From NCBI GenBank assembly GCA_964017185.1, contig OZ024872.1, positions 47,144,188 to 47,208,187 of the forward strand: 64,000 nt of DNA. Direction: 5' to 3'. Positions 44,663 to 56,177 of this stretch are shown here, piece after piece. The notes beneath the pieces are model-generated. The model did no database searches, had not been told where the DNA came from, and saw nothing but the letters and a program-made list of their open reading frames with translations. The DNA is from Rugalucina vietnamica. Its lineage: Eukaryota > Mollusca > Bivalvia > Lucinida > Lucinidae. The number at the start of each line of letters is the position of its first letter. Position 1 is the stretch's first letter. The position numbers and the translations under genes were made by a program.

Positions 44663-45176
44663 ATAAAATGAATGATGCTTTATTATTAATGAAAACATAA
44701 TTCTCTTGTTGTTACTCAATTCTCATGGGGGGGCGGGGTCCTGTATTCTATGAGCGATTCAGGGCTTTTGTTTAAATTTAAGTTTATAATGAATAAGAAA
44801 AAACACCTTCGTCACAGCAAGCTTGAAATTTTGGTGAATGAACGCTCTATAACTTTTTAAATTGAAAACAAAATTGTACGGTTTTGTCAAAAGTGTCTGG
44901 TTTTGTCTGCCGATGTCGAAACAGTACATGGAAGTAGTCTGTTCTTATTACAGTGTACAAATCTTTGAAAATTTTGGATTTTTGAAGGCAGAAACATTTA
45001 TCACTAATGTACATCAGAAAAGACTTAGAACTGAAGACTTCATTCTCAAATTTAGGAAAGTTTGCACTTTGTCTTCTGTAACACCGGCGGAAGAACGAAA
45101 TGCAAAATCCCGGTGTAGGTAAACTACAGTGTACCTGCAAATGTGACAGGGAGCACAATCAGGTCCGGTGCAAGTC
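44663..45176. other. Intergenic, no gene seen
   Basis: No convincing ORF or repeat. On the minus strand a pyrimidine-rich TTCGTTCTTCCGCC lies near 45090-45105 and could be part of an upstream RPS27A first exon, but nothing confirms this. Confidence 0.35.
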
Positions 45177-46632
45177 CAGAGCCCCAGATAATTTTTTTCC
45201 TGAGGAGTATTTTACTCCTGAAATTTTGTCCAGAGGAGTAAAATGACATCACAAGGTGTAAAAAGCCATTTTTTAATCATGAAGTTTTTGTCGTAGGAGT
45301 ATTTTGGCGCGCAATGATCAAATAATAATTTTTTAAAATAATGTTAAAACTAATTGGCTTATAAATTTTAACACCAAATTAACTTTTGATCCTTGATTCG
45401 TGACATCCAATTGAAAAGTGTTATTGGCATATACTGCTGATCAACATCCTGTGAATGAGTCCACTAAGTTGCGTTGATTAGTTTTTGAGCATTTGAAGGC
45501 AGAGGTCAAACAGCGGGTTGATAGCGTTTTGTTGTCTAGAAATCTACTTTCGTTTTACTGTTGCACTTGATTTTGATTTTTTACGATAAGCCGTTGCATA
45601 CTTACAAGGTCGTTTCGTACCCTTTTCACTTCGACTGAGTCTGTTCAACGGCGTGAATGAATCTGATTTGGGACTTTCGAATGGGGCATATCTTGTGAGT
45701 TTGTTCACCTGAATTGGGTTTTGTCACCGAAATAAACTATCAGAACTAGCTTTAGGTAATAAAATTAAGATCGCTCAACTCTATTTTTGCGAATACATCT
45801 ACGGTCACGCCAAGGATGATATCTGTCGCCACTATGCTATATGTAATTCATTAATAAATGCATGATCCACTATTTTTTCTTAATTCGAAACTTTATTAAA
45901 ATCTGTTATTCTTTCCAGTGTTCATGAATAATAATTAGAGCACAAACTGGCAATGAAGAAACCTCTTTAAATGCTTAAGAGAAGCCACTAAGTGATTTGA
46001 AGGCAAGTTTTCCCTGTCGTTTCCTTCAAAACTTAATTACCAATTAAAACTGGCAAGCCTAATTACAGGTAATGCTCACTTCAAACAAAGATAGTAAACA
46101 AAGAAATAAGTATGCAGTGATCAGGAAAAGGGGCAATCACTGTTCACGCTTCATTGACTCTTGAAAAATGAAATGTTGTTTTAGTTAATTGGTGACAATT
46201 ATCACATTGACACTAAACAAATCGAACATTTCGGCGGTGAAAGAAATCACATTAAAAAAGGGCGACTCGGCGTTCGAGAGTGTTGTATTTTGTCATGCAA
46301 CGAATTGTCTCGGACCAAGTATCTTAAAACACAACACGCAAAATCAAGTGCAACACAATTGTCCAATCAAAATCAAGATTAGCCGATGGTCCGGGCATCA
46401 TGGTTTGATAAAGGCTTGACAAAAGTATTAAGATACTTTTCCCGGAAGCATGCAAGCATCTGTTATTGTTTTGATTGGATTAAGATGGCGATAGCCTACG
46501 ACGTCAATTTGGATTTGTTGCGTATATTAGAAATTGCATGCGTAAATGGTACTCATCAAATTTCAGTCAGAGGCGTATCTGCTGATTTTAGGGTCGTAAA
46601 ATACGCAAATACGACCCTTATCTGGGGCTCTG
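45177..46632. mobile_element. TIR element with 5-bp duplication AAGTC
   Basis: Inverted ends CAGAGCCCCAGATAA, flanked by AAGTC (45172-45176 and 46633-46637). The 1456-bp interior has only short frames and no recognised transposase. Superfamily uncertain. Confidence 0.8.
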
Positions 46633-46640
46633 AAGTCTGG

Positions 46641-47404
46641 ATTGAGGTACCTCAATCAAGGTTTTTAACCTCAACTGAGGTTTGAAAATGTACATGAAAT
46701 TACTTAAATTGAAAAAAAAAAAGAGCTATGCAAAAATTGCAACATCATTCCCAGCAAAAGTTGCTTGCAAAATGTGCAGCTTTCAACTGAAACATTTTTC
46801 AGCAAAATCTGTTTGGGATTTTTTTGCAAATTCCTCCAATTTCATAAGTGGAAGGGGTAATTTTTGAAATTTAAAACAATATTCTTCAATGTATGACATA
46901 TATTTAAATAGTGTATCAGTATTTCTGCTGCTTACTGTATATTTAAACATTTTTTTAAGAATATCATTATTTGACATTTAAAATTCCTGAAATGCTATTA
47001 AACAAGAAATGAAAACAAGTACAGTGTATAAGCTTTTAAAAAAGGCTAACCACTTACCCTTGGTATCAGTGGCAGAAGCCAGTGTTAAGTCAATCAGAAA
47101 CACACCAATGGCTGACAGAAACAACTTCTACCAGTAAGAAAGAGGATTTTAATCTTCTTAACAAAATTATATATGGAAATTGCAGAAATCGATGAAAACA
47201 TTAGGTAAAAAAACATGTTAGTAAACATATTCCCTGATGAATTTTCAAAATAAGTAAATGGCCAAGGTTTACAGATTTATCAAAAACAAGATTTGCAATT
47301 TTCAAGTTTATTTCATTTTTTTGACAGAAAATTTTCATATGTCTATGCATTCTTCAAACCTCAATGGAGGTTACAAACCTCGATTGAGGTACAGTACCTC
47401 AATC
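46641..47404. mobile_element. Element with palindrome-within-TIR ends
   Basis: The left end carries the perfect palindrome GATTGAGGTACCTCAATC (46640-46657) and then AACCTCAACTGAGGTT. The right end mirrors this with CAACCTCAATGGAGGTT-like and GATTGAGGTACAGTACCTCAATC-like text at 47354-47404. The ~760-bp interior holds a poly(A)-like run and no gene. Confidence 0.6.
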
Positions 47405-47419
47405 GGGACTTGCAAGGGA

Positions 47420-47600
47420 CCTGACAATGGTGTAGTGGCACAGTGTCAGACTCCGCATCGTTAGGTCCACAGGTGTCACTGTGTTTCCTTGAGCAAGACA
47501 TATTAACTTTCTACAGTACTGGTTAAACCCAAGCAGCATTGGCTCCGTCCCGACATGACTGAAAAATTGGTGACTGGGACGTTAAGCTTCAATACAAACA
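47420..47600 (+). mobile_element. tRNA-derived SINE
   Basis: A box TGGTGTAGTGGCACAGTG and B-box-like AGGTCCACAGGTGTCAC, with a body reaching GGGACGTTAAGCTTCAATAC and an A-rich end. The head resembles that of the SINE at 4535. Confidence 0.6.
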
Positions 47601-47881
47601 TACAGAGCAAATGGAGTCTGCAAGATCAATCATTTTTCACCCTAAATTTTATACACTGTTTTTAAAAAAATCTTTTTAAATTTAATCTCACATCTTCTTC
47701 ATTAACACTTTTATCTTTTTATCAAGTCTCACTATTGCACTTTTTATCTCCTACAATCTTGCTTTTATTCTAGCACTGACAGCGCAACTGCACATAATAC
47801 TCGAAAGAGGGTGCTGCAGTATGAAAAGATAGATAGATAAATGTGACATTTTAGGTCGCAGAATTTCTGACACAATTCAAA

Positions 47882-48497
47882 CAGTCAGGGACATAACCTA
47901 AACAAGTTATAAAACAAATAACTGAAACAAGTTATTTTTCATTTTCCCTGCATCAGTCAAAATCTGTGAAGTTTTTCTTAATTTAATTGAAATATGCAGG
48001 GTTTTACATAATTAAAATGTTAATGGGAGATGCAGCAAGATGAGAGCTTTATACTCACATGGCTGAAAGTTAAGTATATATCATTAAGATTTTGAAAATT
48101 TCAGTATTTTATGCAATTTTTGGGCATCAGAATGGCAAAATCCCTGATTTTAAAACATCTGTTCCCACCTTACCAGAATTTTGGCACATGTCTAGACAAT
48201 TTTCCCAGGATGATGTAACTTTAATGTAGCTACTACAAAAGAATTTCTTACTATGCATAGTCTAAAAAGTACTACGCAGGTACTTCAAAGACAAGTGGGG
48301 TAATGATACTAATAACCTATTGAAGTTAATATTGTCATAATTACTAATTAAAGCATAACTTATATGTGTTTTTTTGACCTGAAAAAAAATATCCAAGAAA
48401 AGTTAACTCTAACATCTTGGAAAGGGAGATCATTTAAAGTGTATTAATAACTTGTTTCAGTTATTTTTTTTATAACTTTAGGTTTTGTCCCTGACTG
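47882..48497. mobile_element. TIR element with 5-bp duplication TCAAA
   Basis: Inverted ends of about 57 bp begin CAGTCAGGGAC and hold AATAACTGAAACAAGTTATT. They are flanked by TCAAA (47877-47881 and 48498-48502). The 616-bp element is AT-rich and non-coding. Confidence 0.8.
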
Positions 48498-48703
48498 TCA
48501 AACCAGGTCAAACGTGTCAAAAGGTATTTTTAATCTAAATTAAAAAAATCAGTGACTAAAGGCTTCATCTACATGCAATTATTGGCTCTTGTCTATGAGG
48601 CAGACCTGTTTACATTCAAAACATGGCATGTGTAGTCACTAATGAGGATATGTGTAGTTTTGGGTACTTAAGTGTAGTCCATCATAGGATGCGTCAAACA
48701 TGT

Positions 48704-50226
48704 ACAAACCAGAGGACCAATGGTCCTGTAAACGCTCACCTGAGATCAGCTGCATATACCAATAAACATGTTTGAATATTATGGTATTTAACTCCAGTGC
48801 AGGGGCAGATAAGCCCTTGGGCCATTTTCTTTTTTCAGAATCTTCAATATTCTGTCCATTTGCCAATTTCCTGTTGGCTTTTTCCTTCAAATGACATTTT
48901 AACAGTTTTCCCAATTCAGATGCACAGGCAACCCATGTTGACCTTGCCATAAACTTGGTCAAGGTCATCACAGGGTCATGATTTATATTATACATTGGAG
49001 TACTTTAGCCATCGATGCCTCACGCCAAGTTTCCTTGAAATCAGTCTATTGGTTTCAGAGAAGATGATTTTTGATGGGTTTTTACCATATATGGGCATGG
49101 CGGCCATCTTGGTCATGTGACCTAGATTATTTATATATACATTGATTCCCCAATTCTATAGATGCTTCACTTAAAATTTGGCTTTGTTTGGCCAAGCGGT
49201 TTCAGAGGAGAAGACGTTTGAATATTATGGAAATATACATGTATATTGCCCCAGGGTGGGGGCACATGAGCCCCTGGGGTCCAATTTTTTTCAGAATCAT
49301 TAATATCCAGTCCTACTGCCCATTTCCTGCAAGACTTTCACTTTAAATGACATTTTAAAAGTTTTCCCCATTCAAATGCATTGGTGACCTATGTTGACCT
49401 TCCCGTAAAATAGGTCAAGGTCATCACAGGGTCATGATTTATATATACATTGTAGTGCTTGAGCCATCGATGCTTCGTGCCAAGTTTCGTAGAAATCGGT
49501 CAACCGGTTCTGGAGAAGAAGATTTTTGAAGGGTTTTTACCATATATGGGCATGGCGGCCATCTTGGTCATGTGACCTGGATATTTTATATACATATTTG
49601 TTACCCCTTCCTATTGATGCTTCACATAAAATTTCGCTTTGATTGGCCAAGCGGTTTCAGAGGAGAAGATGTTTGAATATTATGGAGATATACATGTATA
49701 TTGCCCCGGGGTGGGGGCGGATGAGCCCCTGGTGCCCAATTTTTTTCAGAATCATTAATATTCAGTCCTTCTGCTCATTTTCTGCAAGATTTTTCCTTTA
49801 AATGACAATTTAACAATTTTTCCCATTCAAATGCATTTGCGACCTATGTTGACCTTGCCGTAAAATAGGTCAAGGTCATCATAGGGTCATGATTTATATA
49901 CACATTGTAGTGCTTGAGCCATTAATGCTTCATGCCAAGTTTGGTTGAAATCGGTCCAGTGGTTCCGGAGAAGAAGATTTTTGAAGGGTTTTTACCATAT
50001 ATGGGCATGGCGGCCATCTTGGTCATGTGACCTGGATTATTTATATACACATTGGTTCCCCCTTCCCATAGATGCTTCATGTAAAATTTGGCTTTGATTG
50101 GCCAAGCGGTTTCAGAGGAGAAGATCTTTGAAAATGGTGGACGACGGACGACGGACGGACGGACGGACGACGGAGCATGGGTATACTATAAGCTCACCTT
50201 GTGAGCCTGACGGCTCAGGTGAGCTA
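48704..50226 (-). mobile_element. Tandem-core element, family A ends, core A1
   Basis: The left end has AGAGGACCAATGGTCCT with CGCTCACCTGAG. The right end has a (GACGGACG)n tract at 50140 and the hairpin GCTCACCTTGTGAGCC / GGCTCAGGTGAGC. Three units of about 450 bp carry GGCGGCCATCTTGGTCATG and TTGACCTTGCCGTAAAATAG. Nothing else is seen up to 50550. Confidence 0.85.
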
Positions 50227-50616
50227 ACAAAAACCTTTGTACACAATTTAATATACATAATATCAGCATAAAACCAGATGAGCAAACTCATAGCAATATT
50301 ATAAAATAATAAAGTTTATTTTTCGAATACATTTTTATGACTGTTGCAATCAAGTTCCAAAGGTCCGTCTGCATTACCACAGTGCAAAAAGAAGTAAAAT
50401 CCAAAAGTAAGGACTGCATTACAAAGTAAAACAGATCTGATCCGTTAATATTTATTATTTTTTTAGAACATACTGAAGAATTGTTGGGGCTATTTTGCTA
50501 GATGTGGGTCCTTTCCTATATATATACTCCCACTCATTGAAAGCTTTATCAATATTAATAGTCTTGTGAAAGAATATTACTACATGTATTTAAGAAAGAA
50601 AAACTTGTGAACATAC

Positions 50617-51063
50617 CAGCGGCAATTTTTGAATCTGGAAACATGACCTTAAAAGATCTCGACAAAGGGTTGGCTGTGCTTAACGACAAGTTGTTATCCA
50701 TAATAATCTCACAAGTAATGGCTTCAGCCGTTACAATCTGCATATCAAGGTTGGTCTTTGTCTGGTTTTCAATAAAATAATTTGCTATCGAACGGCTAGA
50801 TTGTTTCAATTTTATGAAGTCTTTATGTTGTTTACTTTCAATATGTCTTTTACAATCATATCGTCCAGAATGAGCACAACAGAAGTGTGAATTACACACA
50901 GTACATTTTGCAAATGTGTCACCCTTGTCTGATCGCTCCAAACATGGCCAAAGTTCGTGATAAAGGGGCAGGAATTTCTGATTAGCCGGACCACTTTTGA
51001 ATCTCTGCCTTTTAGTTGAGGGTTTTTCATGTTCTTCAAGTTCATTTTCATTCTTTCTTTTCG
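50617..51063 (-). CDS. First exon of a BED-finger, hAT-transposase-like gene (partial)
   Basis: Reads MSKRKNENELEEH, a basic stretch, then a BED/hAT-type zinc finger CTVCNSHF...HSGRYDCKRHIESKQH. This is followed by a linker and LSLSTANPLSRSFKVMFPDSKIAAG, the conserved start of the transposase/ribonuclease-H-like region in this protein group. The codon after IAA is split by a good 5' splice site (GTATGT at 50616-50611), so more exons are expected. None was recognised downstream in this window. A run of about 21 T upstream was not used as coding. It could be a transposon remnant or a domesticated transposase gene; the finger residues are intact. Confidence 0.7.
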
Positions 51064-51779
51064 ACATTTCCACAAAAATATAAAGTTTTTTTTTTTTTTT
51101 TTTTTTCTGAAAATCTATCATCTAAAAATGGTGGCTATAATCAGTGCGAGAATTCGCGAGAAAAGTGCAATATTTTCCACCAGACGCTTGCTAATCTGTT
51201 TATCGAGCCTCTACTCCAACAATTTTGCGCCTAAATGATCGAGATCGATGATCGAGTTACTTCCCTTAGCTGAGAATAGACGAATGTCCGGGTAATGGAC
51301 CAAAACAGACAAAAAATGACCGAAAAATCGGAATTTCGCGAGATGCGTAGTTTTGACCTAGCGATCCGTAGAGCGTATTTTAAAGCCCAAATACGTAGAA
51401 ACTACGCAAAAAACGTAGTTATAAACAGGTCTGATGAGGGTGTAACCGTATCAATAAAAAGTAGACAGGACATAAAATGAAAACACGTGGTTTTTGCTTG
51501 CCGGCCCATGAAACGCCCTGTCTAAAAACGTTCAGATGCTTTTTAGACTCTTGAAAAAGACAGGAACAACTAATTGTGATACTGTTATCCAAACTAGATA
51601 TCTTTTGAGTGTGAATTTTATTCATGGACCCGTAACTATTTGTTCAAACTTCAAGAAGTATTTGAAGCTCACGTTTTCAATGGCGACAAAAAGTAAAGGA
51701 AGTACCAAATGTTAAACTGCGCAAGCTCCGAGAGAATGGTGTCACGGAATACCGAACAATTCTCGGTCGGACTTGATTT
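51064..51779. other. No gene seen
   Basis: Contains the upstream region of the BED-finger exon (poly-T near 51090) and short stretches rich in CTACGTA/TACGTAG words near 51390. Nothing else is supportable. Confidence 0.4.
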
Positions 51780-52115
51780 AGCTGATTTGATCAATCCGTT
51801 TACAGTCGGGTGTTATTCTTGGGAAGTGTACATTGTACCATTGTACACTCTGGTATGTTTGCAGGATGAGCCTACATGCATGAGAATAGAACCTTTGTAA
51901 GGATCTTTAACCTGCACGTGGGATGACTGCCGGGGGATGTCTGTCCCGGCACAGCTCCAGTTAAGGTCCTGTTCCGAAGGACAGCGAATTGTGTTCATGT
52001 CATCCTTGCAAATGACACGAAGGGAAGAATTTCCGAGCCGCCGGCGGGGATCAAACTCAGCACCTCTAGTACCAGAGGCCAGTGTGCTAACCACTGAGCT
52101 ACCGTGCTTCTTACC
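51780..52115 (-). mobile_element. tRNA-derived SINE
   Basis: The minus-strand head has A box TAGCTCAGTGG, the text TTAGCACACTGGCC, and B box GAGTTTGATCCCC. The body contains a hairpin around CCCCGGCAGTCATCCCAC-like text. It is a third SINE type, distinct in body from those at 4535 and 27770. No gene is seen from 52116 to 52499. Confidence 0.8.
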
Positions 52116-52499
52116 GAGCTACCGCGCTTCGTCAATTCTCCGCTTCCTAGTGGGTCGTTACTAAAACACGGAACGGAACGGAATGACATTGTTTATAAAT
52201 ATACTTTGTCATCCAAAAGCGCTTAGTATATCAAGAATGATTAGAGAACTATATTTTAGTGCGCGACTACCACTCCTTGAGGACTAGCGGTCATATCCTA
52301 CAGAACGAAACGGGGTGCTGCAAATTACTAAAAACGGAAATAAAGTGAAATGTCAAAATGCTAAAAAACGGAACAGTGACAAATGTCAAATTTCTAAAAA
52401 GCAGAATTCTTATGAAGGAAAAATGCTAAAATACGGAACAGCATGACGGAACAACTTTGTATCTCTAATTTTGTTCAGTTTAATTGCTGTTTGCATAAA

Positions 52500-52973
52500 T
52501 TATTTTGTAAAACATGTAGGGCATATAAAAGACCGATCTTTTAGTTTTGAAGCATTTAGACCAAGGCATTCTGAGTGATAGTCATCAGAGCATTGATCGC
52601 AAAGGAAGTAATTGGTATGCGCGTCTGGCATATTGCAAACACAATACAACTTATTTTTTTCAATCTTTTTGATTGCCTTGCGTCTTTTGCTTGTTCCCTT
52701 TGCGGTAGGAAACAGCCGCACTTCTTTTTCTTCTAGACATTTCATTAGATGTTTTCTCAATTTGCTTGGGATATACTGTTCCTTTGACGGATCGCGGCCA
52801 AATGCCAAAGCAGTAGCATTGGCTATGGCATAAAGGCCACAATCGTTCCCATTGTTCTGCATATACACATTACTGAATTTCACTTTCAGTACTTTTTGCT
52901 CTGTTTTCACCAGGCTAGCAAGTACAAGTTGCTCTATGTGAGGGAGGTCGTCAAACACCGACCTAATCCTCCA
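52500..52973 (-). pseudogene. Ulp1-type cysteine protease / PHD-finger fragment
   Basis: The frame reads from RSVFDDLPHIEQ through YMQNNGNDCGLYAIANATAL, the glutamine and cysteine-containing end of a C48 (Ulp1/SENP) peptidase domain. A basic linker follows, and then a C-terminal PHD finger (CVCNMPDAH...CDQC...YHSEC...CPTC) to a TAA. The first half of the protease domain with its His and Asp is missing, because the LTR element begins directly upstream at 52978. Such Ulp1-PHD proteins are often transposon-borne in invertebrates, but nothing here proves that. Confidence 0.7.
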
Positions 52974-54433
52974 TACATGTAGGTTATGATGAATTTGGCA
53001 GATGATATATTACCAACATCATAGGCGTAAGTTCGATCTTTATTGTGATATGTTACAAATACAAGGAATCCTCTACATACAGCTCCCTGCAAAATATAGG
53101 ACAAAACCCTACTATACTAATCTAATTCGACACGGACATGGCATTCATTATTGATTGTCATGTCAACAACCTGGCACGTCACTTCCATGTGACTCTAAAA
53201 TACAACTTAAAACTAGGCATTGCTTTTTTACAGGATGTAGCAGGCTACGTCCCGTGACATGACACATAGCTCAATATGATATATACGACCTGTAAGGCAT
53301 ACAACCCTATATTTCATTATTTTAGCTCACTGACGGACAAAATGCACTACAATCTATAATGCATTATTAAACAGCAAACATGACTCTACACACTGTATCT
53401 TCAAACGAACAACAGGCATTAAAATCAACCGTGGTGGCCACAAACGTGTGTAAACGTTAACGCCTTAAAATGCGGAACAGAAACAGCTTTATAGAAATAA
53501 TATTATGCTTACCAATCTATGGGACTGAGAGCTCTTTCATCCATTCCTTGTCTTTCAACCGTGACATAGTCTGTTAGGTGCAACAGTAGGAGAGGCTGAA
53601 CTGCAACAAATTGTCATGCATAAGTGATAGGCAAACGAAGCAGTGACATGTTAAATATCCCCAAATTCCAAGTTAGACATGCGCGCCATCTTGAAAATCA
53701 GAAATTCCTGTTTTAAATCTCAACGCATAAAAACAGCATAAATAATGATTTAATTGACTAAACCAGCCGTTCCAGCGAACCCTCAACATTGCGGCAACTC
53801 ACAAAGCATAAAAACAAAGGTAACTAAATATTACCTAGAGAAAAACGCCCAAAGTTTCCACAAAAAGACAAACGTCTTTACACTACGAAAGCGTGAGCAA
53901 GAAGGAAGGAAACCGCGCGAATTTAATCACGTGATGCTAAAAATAACTCAAGCAAGGTCACAGGTAAAATCCAATACCAAAAATCTGAAACCGGCCTTCG
54001 ACAAATTTTAACGGTCAAAGGGAAACAACTTTTGCTGAAGTACAAAGTACCTCCTATAAAGGTACACCCTGTTACACACTTCCCCGGCCTGTTAAATGAC
54101 GTCCTCGTCATTTACTACAACCAACTACTCCTAACTATGTACAAACTACCTACCATGTCTATAAAAAAAATAGATTTCAGACAGTATACAATGATTTGAT
54201 GTCGCAAGACTTTTATATATCTCGAGACACTGTCAATTTGAACATCTCAAGAAAGATGAAACACTAACTACAACACTAAAATATACTTTCTTTCCTACTT
54301 CACACACACTCAGAATCACACTGAAAAAAATAAAGTACCCTTTATTTTTTTTAAGTCATTACTTCACTGTTCTCTTACAATGAAATAGCTTACAATGTAA
54401 AAAGAAAAATGCAAACACAGGTTAAAAGTATAT

Positions 54434-55579
54434 TCAATCCATCAAATTCTTTATCAATTTATGTGCTATCTCTGAGTCAAGTTTACCAATCACTCCTGAT
54501 TGCAATAAAATATTCAGAGACTTTCGTTTATTGTCATATGGTCTAATTACCATACTGCTCATGTGATAAGAATCATGCCACGCTGGCGATTTTCTCTGTC
54601 TTTCAGACCTTCTCAACACGCTTTGCTCCGGTGGAGGTTCTGGTTCGATTTCTAACCTAGCTTTTACTTTTTTCTTAACTCTTTCCTTTGGACGAGCGTC
54701 TACTGATTTAGTGTCTTTTACTGACCCTGTCTCAGAATTAACCTTAGTATCCTTTCTAAGTGTTTTTACTGATGTCTCTTCTCCCTCGTCTCCTGAAATC
54801 GGACTCCGATCCGATTCTCCCGACACATCGACTGCCCTTCTATCATTCTTAGTGACACTATTGTCTACATCAGAATTCAAATTTTGAATTCCTGAATTTA
54901 ATCCCTCATCTGTTTGTGCAACTATTTCCTTTGAATCCTGCTTTTCTGATTGGACTTCACTAGTACTTGATACTGGTGTCCTATGAATATCTATTTCTTT
55001 GACTCCTGTTACTTCTGTCCCTTCTGCTTCTTCAATTTCATCCATTTCTCCTAATTCTTCTGTTTCTATTATTTCAATTATTTCTTTCCCATCCGTCATA
55101 TCATGAGCGTCCCCATGTACATATGTAGGTTCTACATATTCATATATGACTTCATAGTCCGAGAACTCAGAATCACAACTTTCTTCTTTTTCTTCAACTT
55201 TCTGTTTTAATACACTAGATTCTGCCTTAGCATTATCTACTACAGCGGATGCATCCTTTCTCCTATTCACAGAATTGTTTTCTACTACAGATTTCTTTCG
55301 AACAGAGTCCTGTTGCACATCATTTTCTATGTTCTTAACAATGTCTTCTTTCTCACTGGGGGCTCCAATGTAGGTTATGATGAATTTGGCAGATGATATA
55401 TTACCAACATCATAGGCGTAAGTTCGATCTTTATTGTGATATGTTACAAATACAAGGAATCCTCTACATACAGCTCCCTGCAAAATATAGCACAAAACCC
55501 TACTATAATAATCTAATTCGACACGGACATGGCATTCATTATTGATTGTCATGTCAACAACCTGGCACGTCACTTCCAT
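54434..55579 (-). CDS. Acidic ORF of the compact LTR element
   Basis: A 381-codon open frame. Its first ~70 codons lie inside the 5' LTR and it reads through the primer-binding-like site. Residues 1-70 (MEVTCQVVDMTINNECHVRV...) look folded but match no family I know. Residues 75-330 are very rich in Glu, Asp, Ser and Lys, with a run of acidic repeats (EIIEIIETEELGEMDEIEE). Residues ~325-345 (RRSERQRKSPAWHDSYHM) resemble the tail found at the end of Gypsy-type Pol proteins. It may be a remnant fused after deletion of gag-pol, or a new protein. The matching start in the 3' LTR has a TAT to TAG change. Function unknown. Confidence 0.6.
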   Translation of the reverse strand: MEVTCQVVDMTINNECHVRVELDYYSRVLCYILQGAVCRGFLVFVTYHNKDRTYAYDVGNISSAKFIITYIGAPSEKEDIVKNIENDVQQDSVRKKSVVENNSVNRRKDASAVVDNAKAESSVLKQKVEEKEESCDSEFSDYEVIYEYVEPTYVHGDAHDMTDGKEIIEIIETEELGEMDEIEEAEGTEVTGVKEIDIHRTPVSSTSEVQSEKQDSKEIVAQTDEGLNSGIQNLNSDVDNSVTKNDRRAVDVSGESDRSPISGDEGEETSVKTLRKDTKVNSETGSVKDTKSVDARPKERVKKKVKARLEIEPEPPPEQSVLRRSERQRKSPAWHDSYHMSSMVIRPYDNKRKSLNILLQSGVIGKLDSEIAHKLIKNLMD

Positions 55580-56019
55580 GTGACTCTAAAATACAACTTA
55601 AAACTAGGCATTGCTTTTTTACAGGATGTAGCAGGCTACGTCCCGTGACATGACACATAGCTCAATATGATATATACGACCTGTAAGGCATACAACCCTA
55701 TATTTCATTATTTTAGCTCACTGAAGGACAAAACGCACTACAATCTATAATGCATTATTAAACAGCAAACATGACTCTACACACTGTATCTTCAAACGAA
55801 CAACAGGCATTAAAATCAACCGTGGTGGCCACAAACGTGTGTAAACGTTAACGCCTTAAAATGCGGAACAGAAACAGCTTTATAGAAATAATATTATGCT
55901 TACCAATCTATGGGACTGAGAGCTCTTTCATCCATTCCTTGTCTTTCAACCGTGACATAGTCTGTTAGGTGCAACAGTAGGAGAGGCTGAACTGCAACAA
56001 ATTGTCATGCATAAGTGAT

Positions 56020-56177
56020 TCACCATTTTTGCATTATCGGCTGGTTTCCTGCTGACAAAAAATCAATATTGGAAAAACAGGTAACCAGAACCCCCCTGAG
56101 GGGGGTAACTGGTTACCTGCATTTCCAATATTGATTCTTTTAAAGCTAGGAACCAGCCGATAATGCAAAAATGGTGA
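56020..56177. mobile_element. MITE family N, copy 2, with empty site in the other LTR
   Basis: Ends TCACCATTTTTGCATTATCG and CGATAATGCAAAAATGGTGA form a 158-bp foldback. The 3' LTR shows the uninterrupted sequence at 53627-53628 (GTGATAGG), so exactly this segment plus a duplicated AT was added. The insertion is younger than the LTR element. Confidence 0.92.

Noticed and set aside
44847-45158. Minus-strand ORF of 103 codons upstream of RPS27A
   Set aside because: No similarity or compositional sign of coding; an antisense ORF overlaps it equally well.
51088-51108. Upstream extension of the BED-finger ORF through a poly-Lys stretch
   Set aside because: The Lys run is just the T homopolymer read on the minus strand. 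The ATG at 51063 is the sensible start.
53754-54011. Duplicated 85-codon plus-strand ORF (also at 56305-56562)
   Set aside because: Both copies are in the LTRs of the compact element. Its identity between copies follows from LTR identity, and no family or coding signal is seen.
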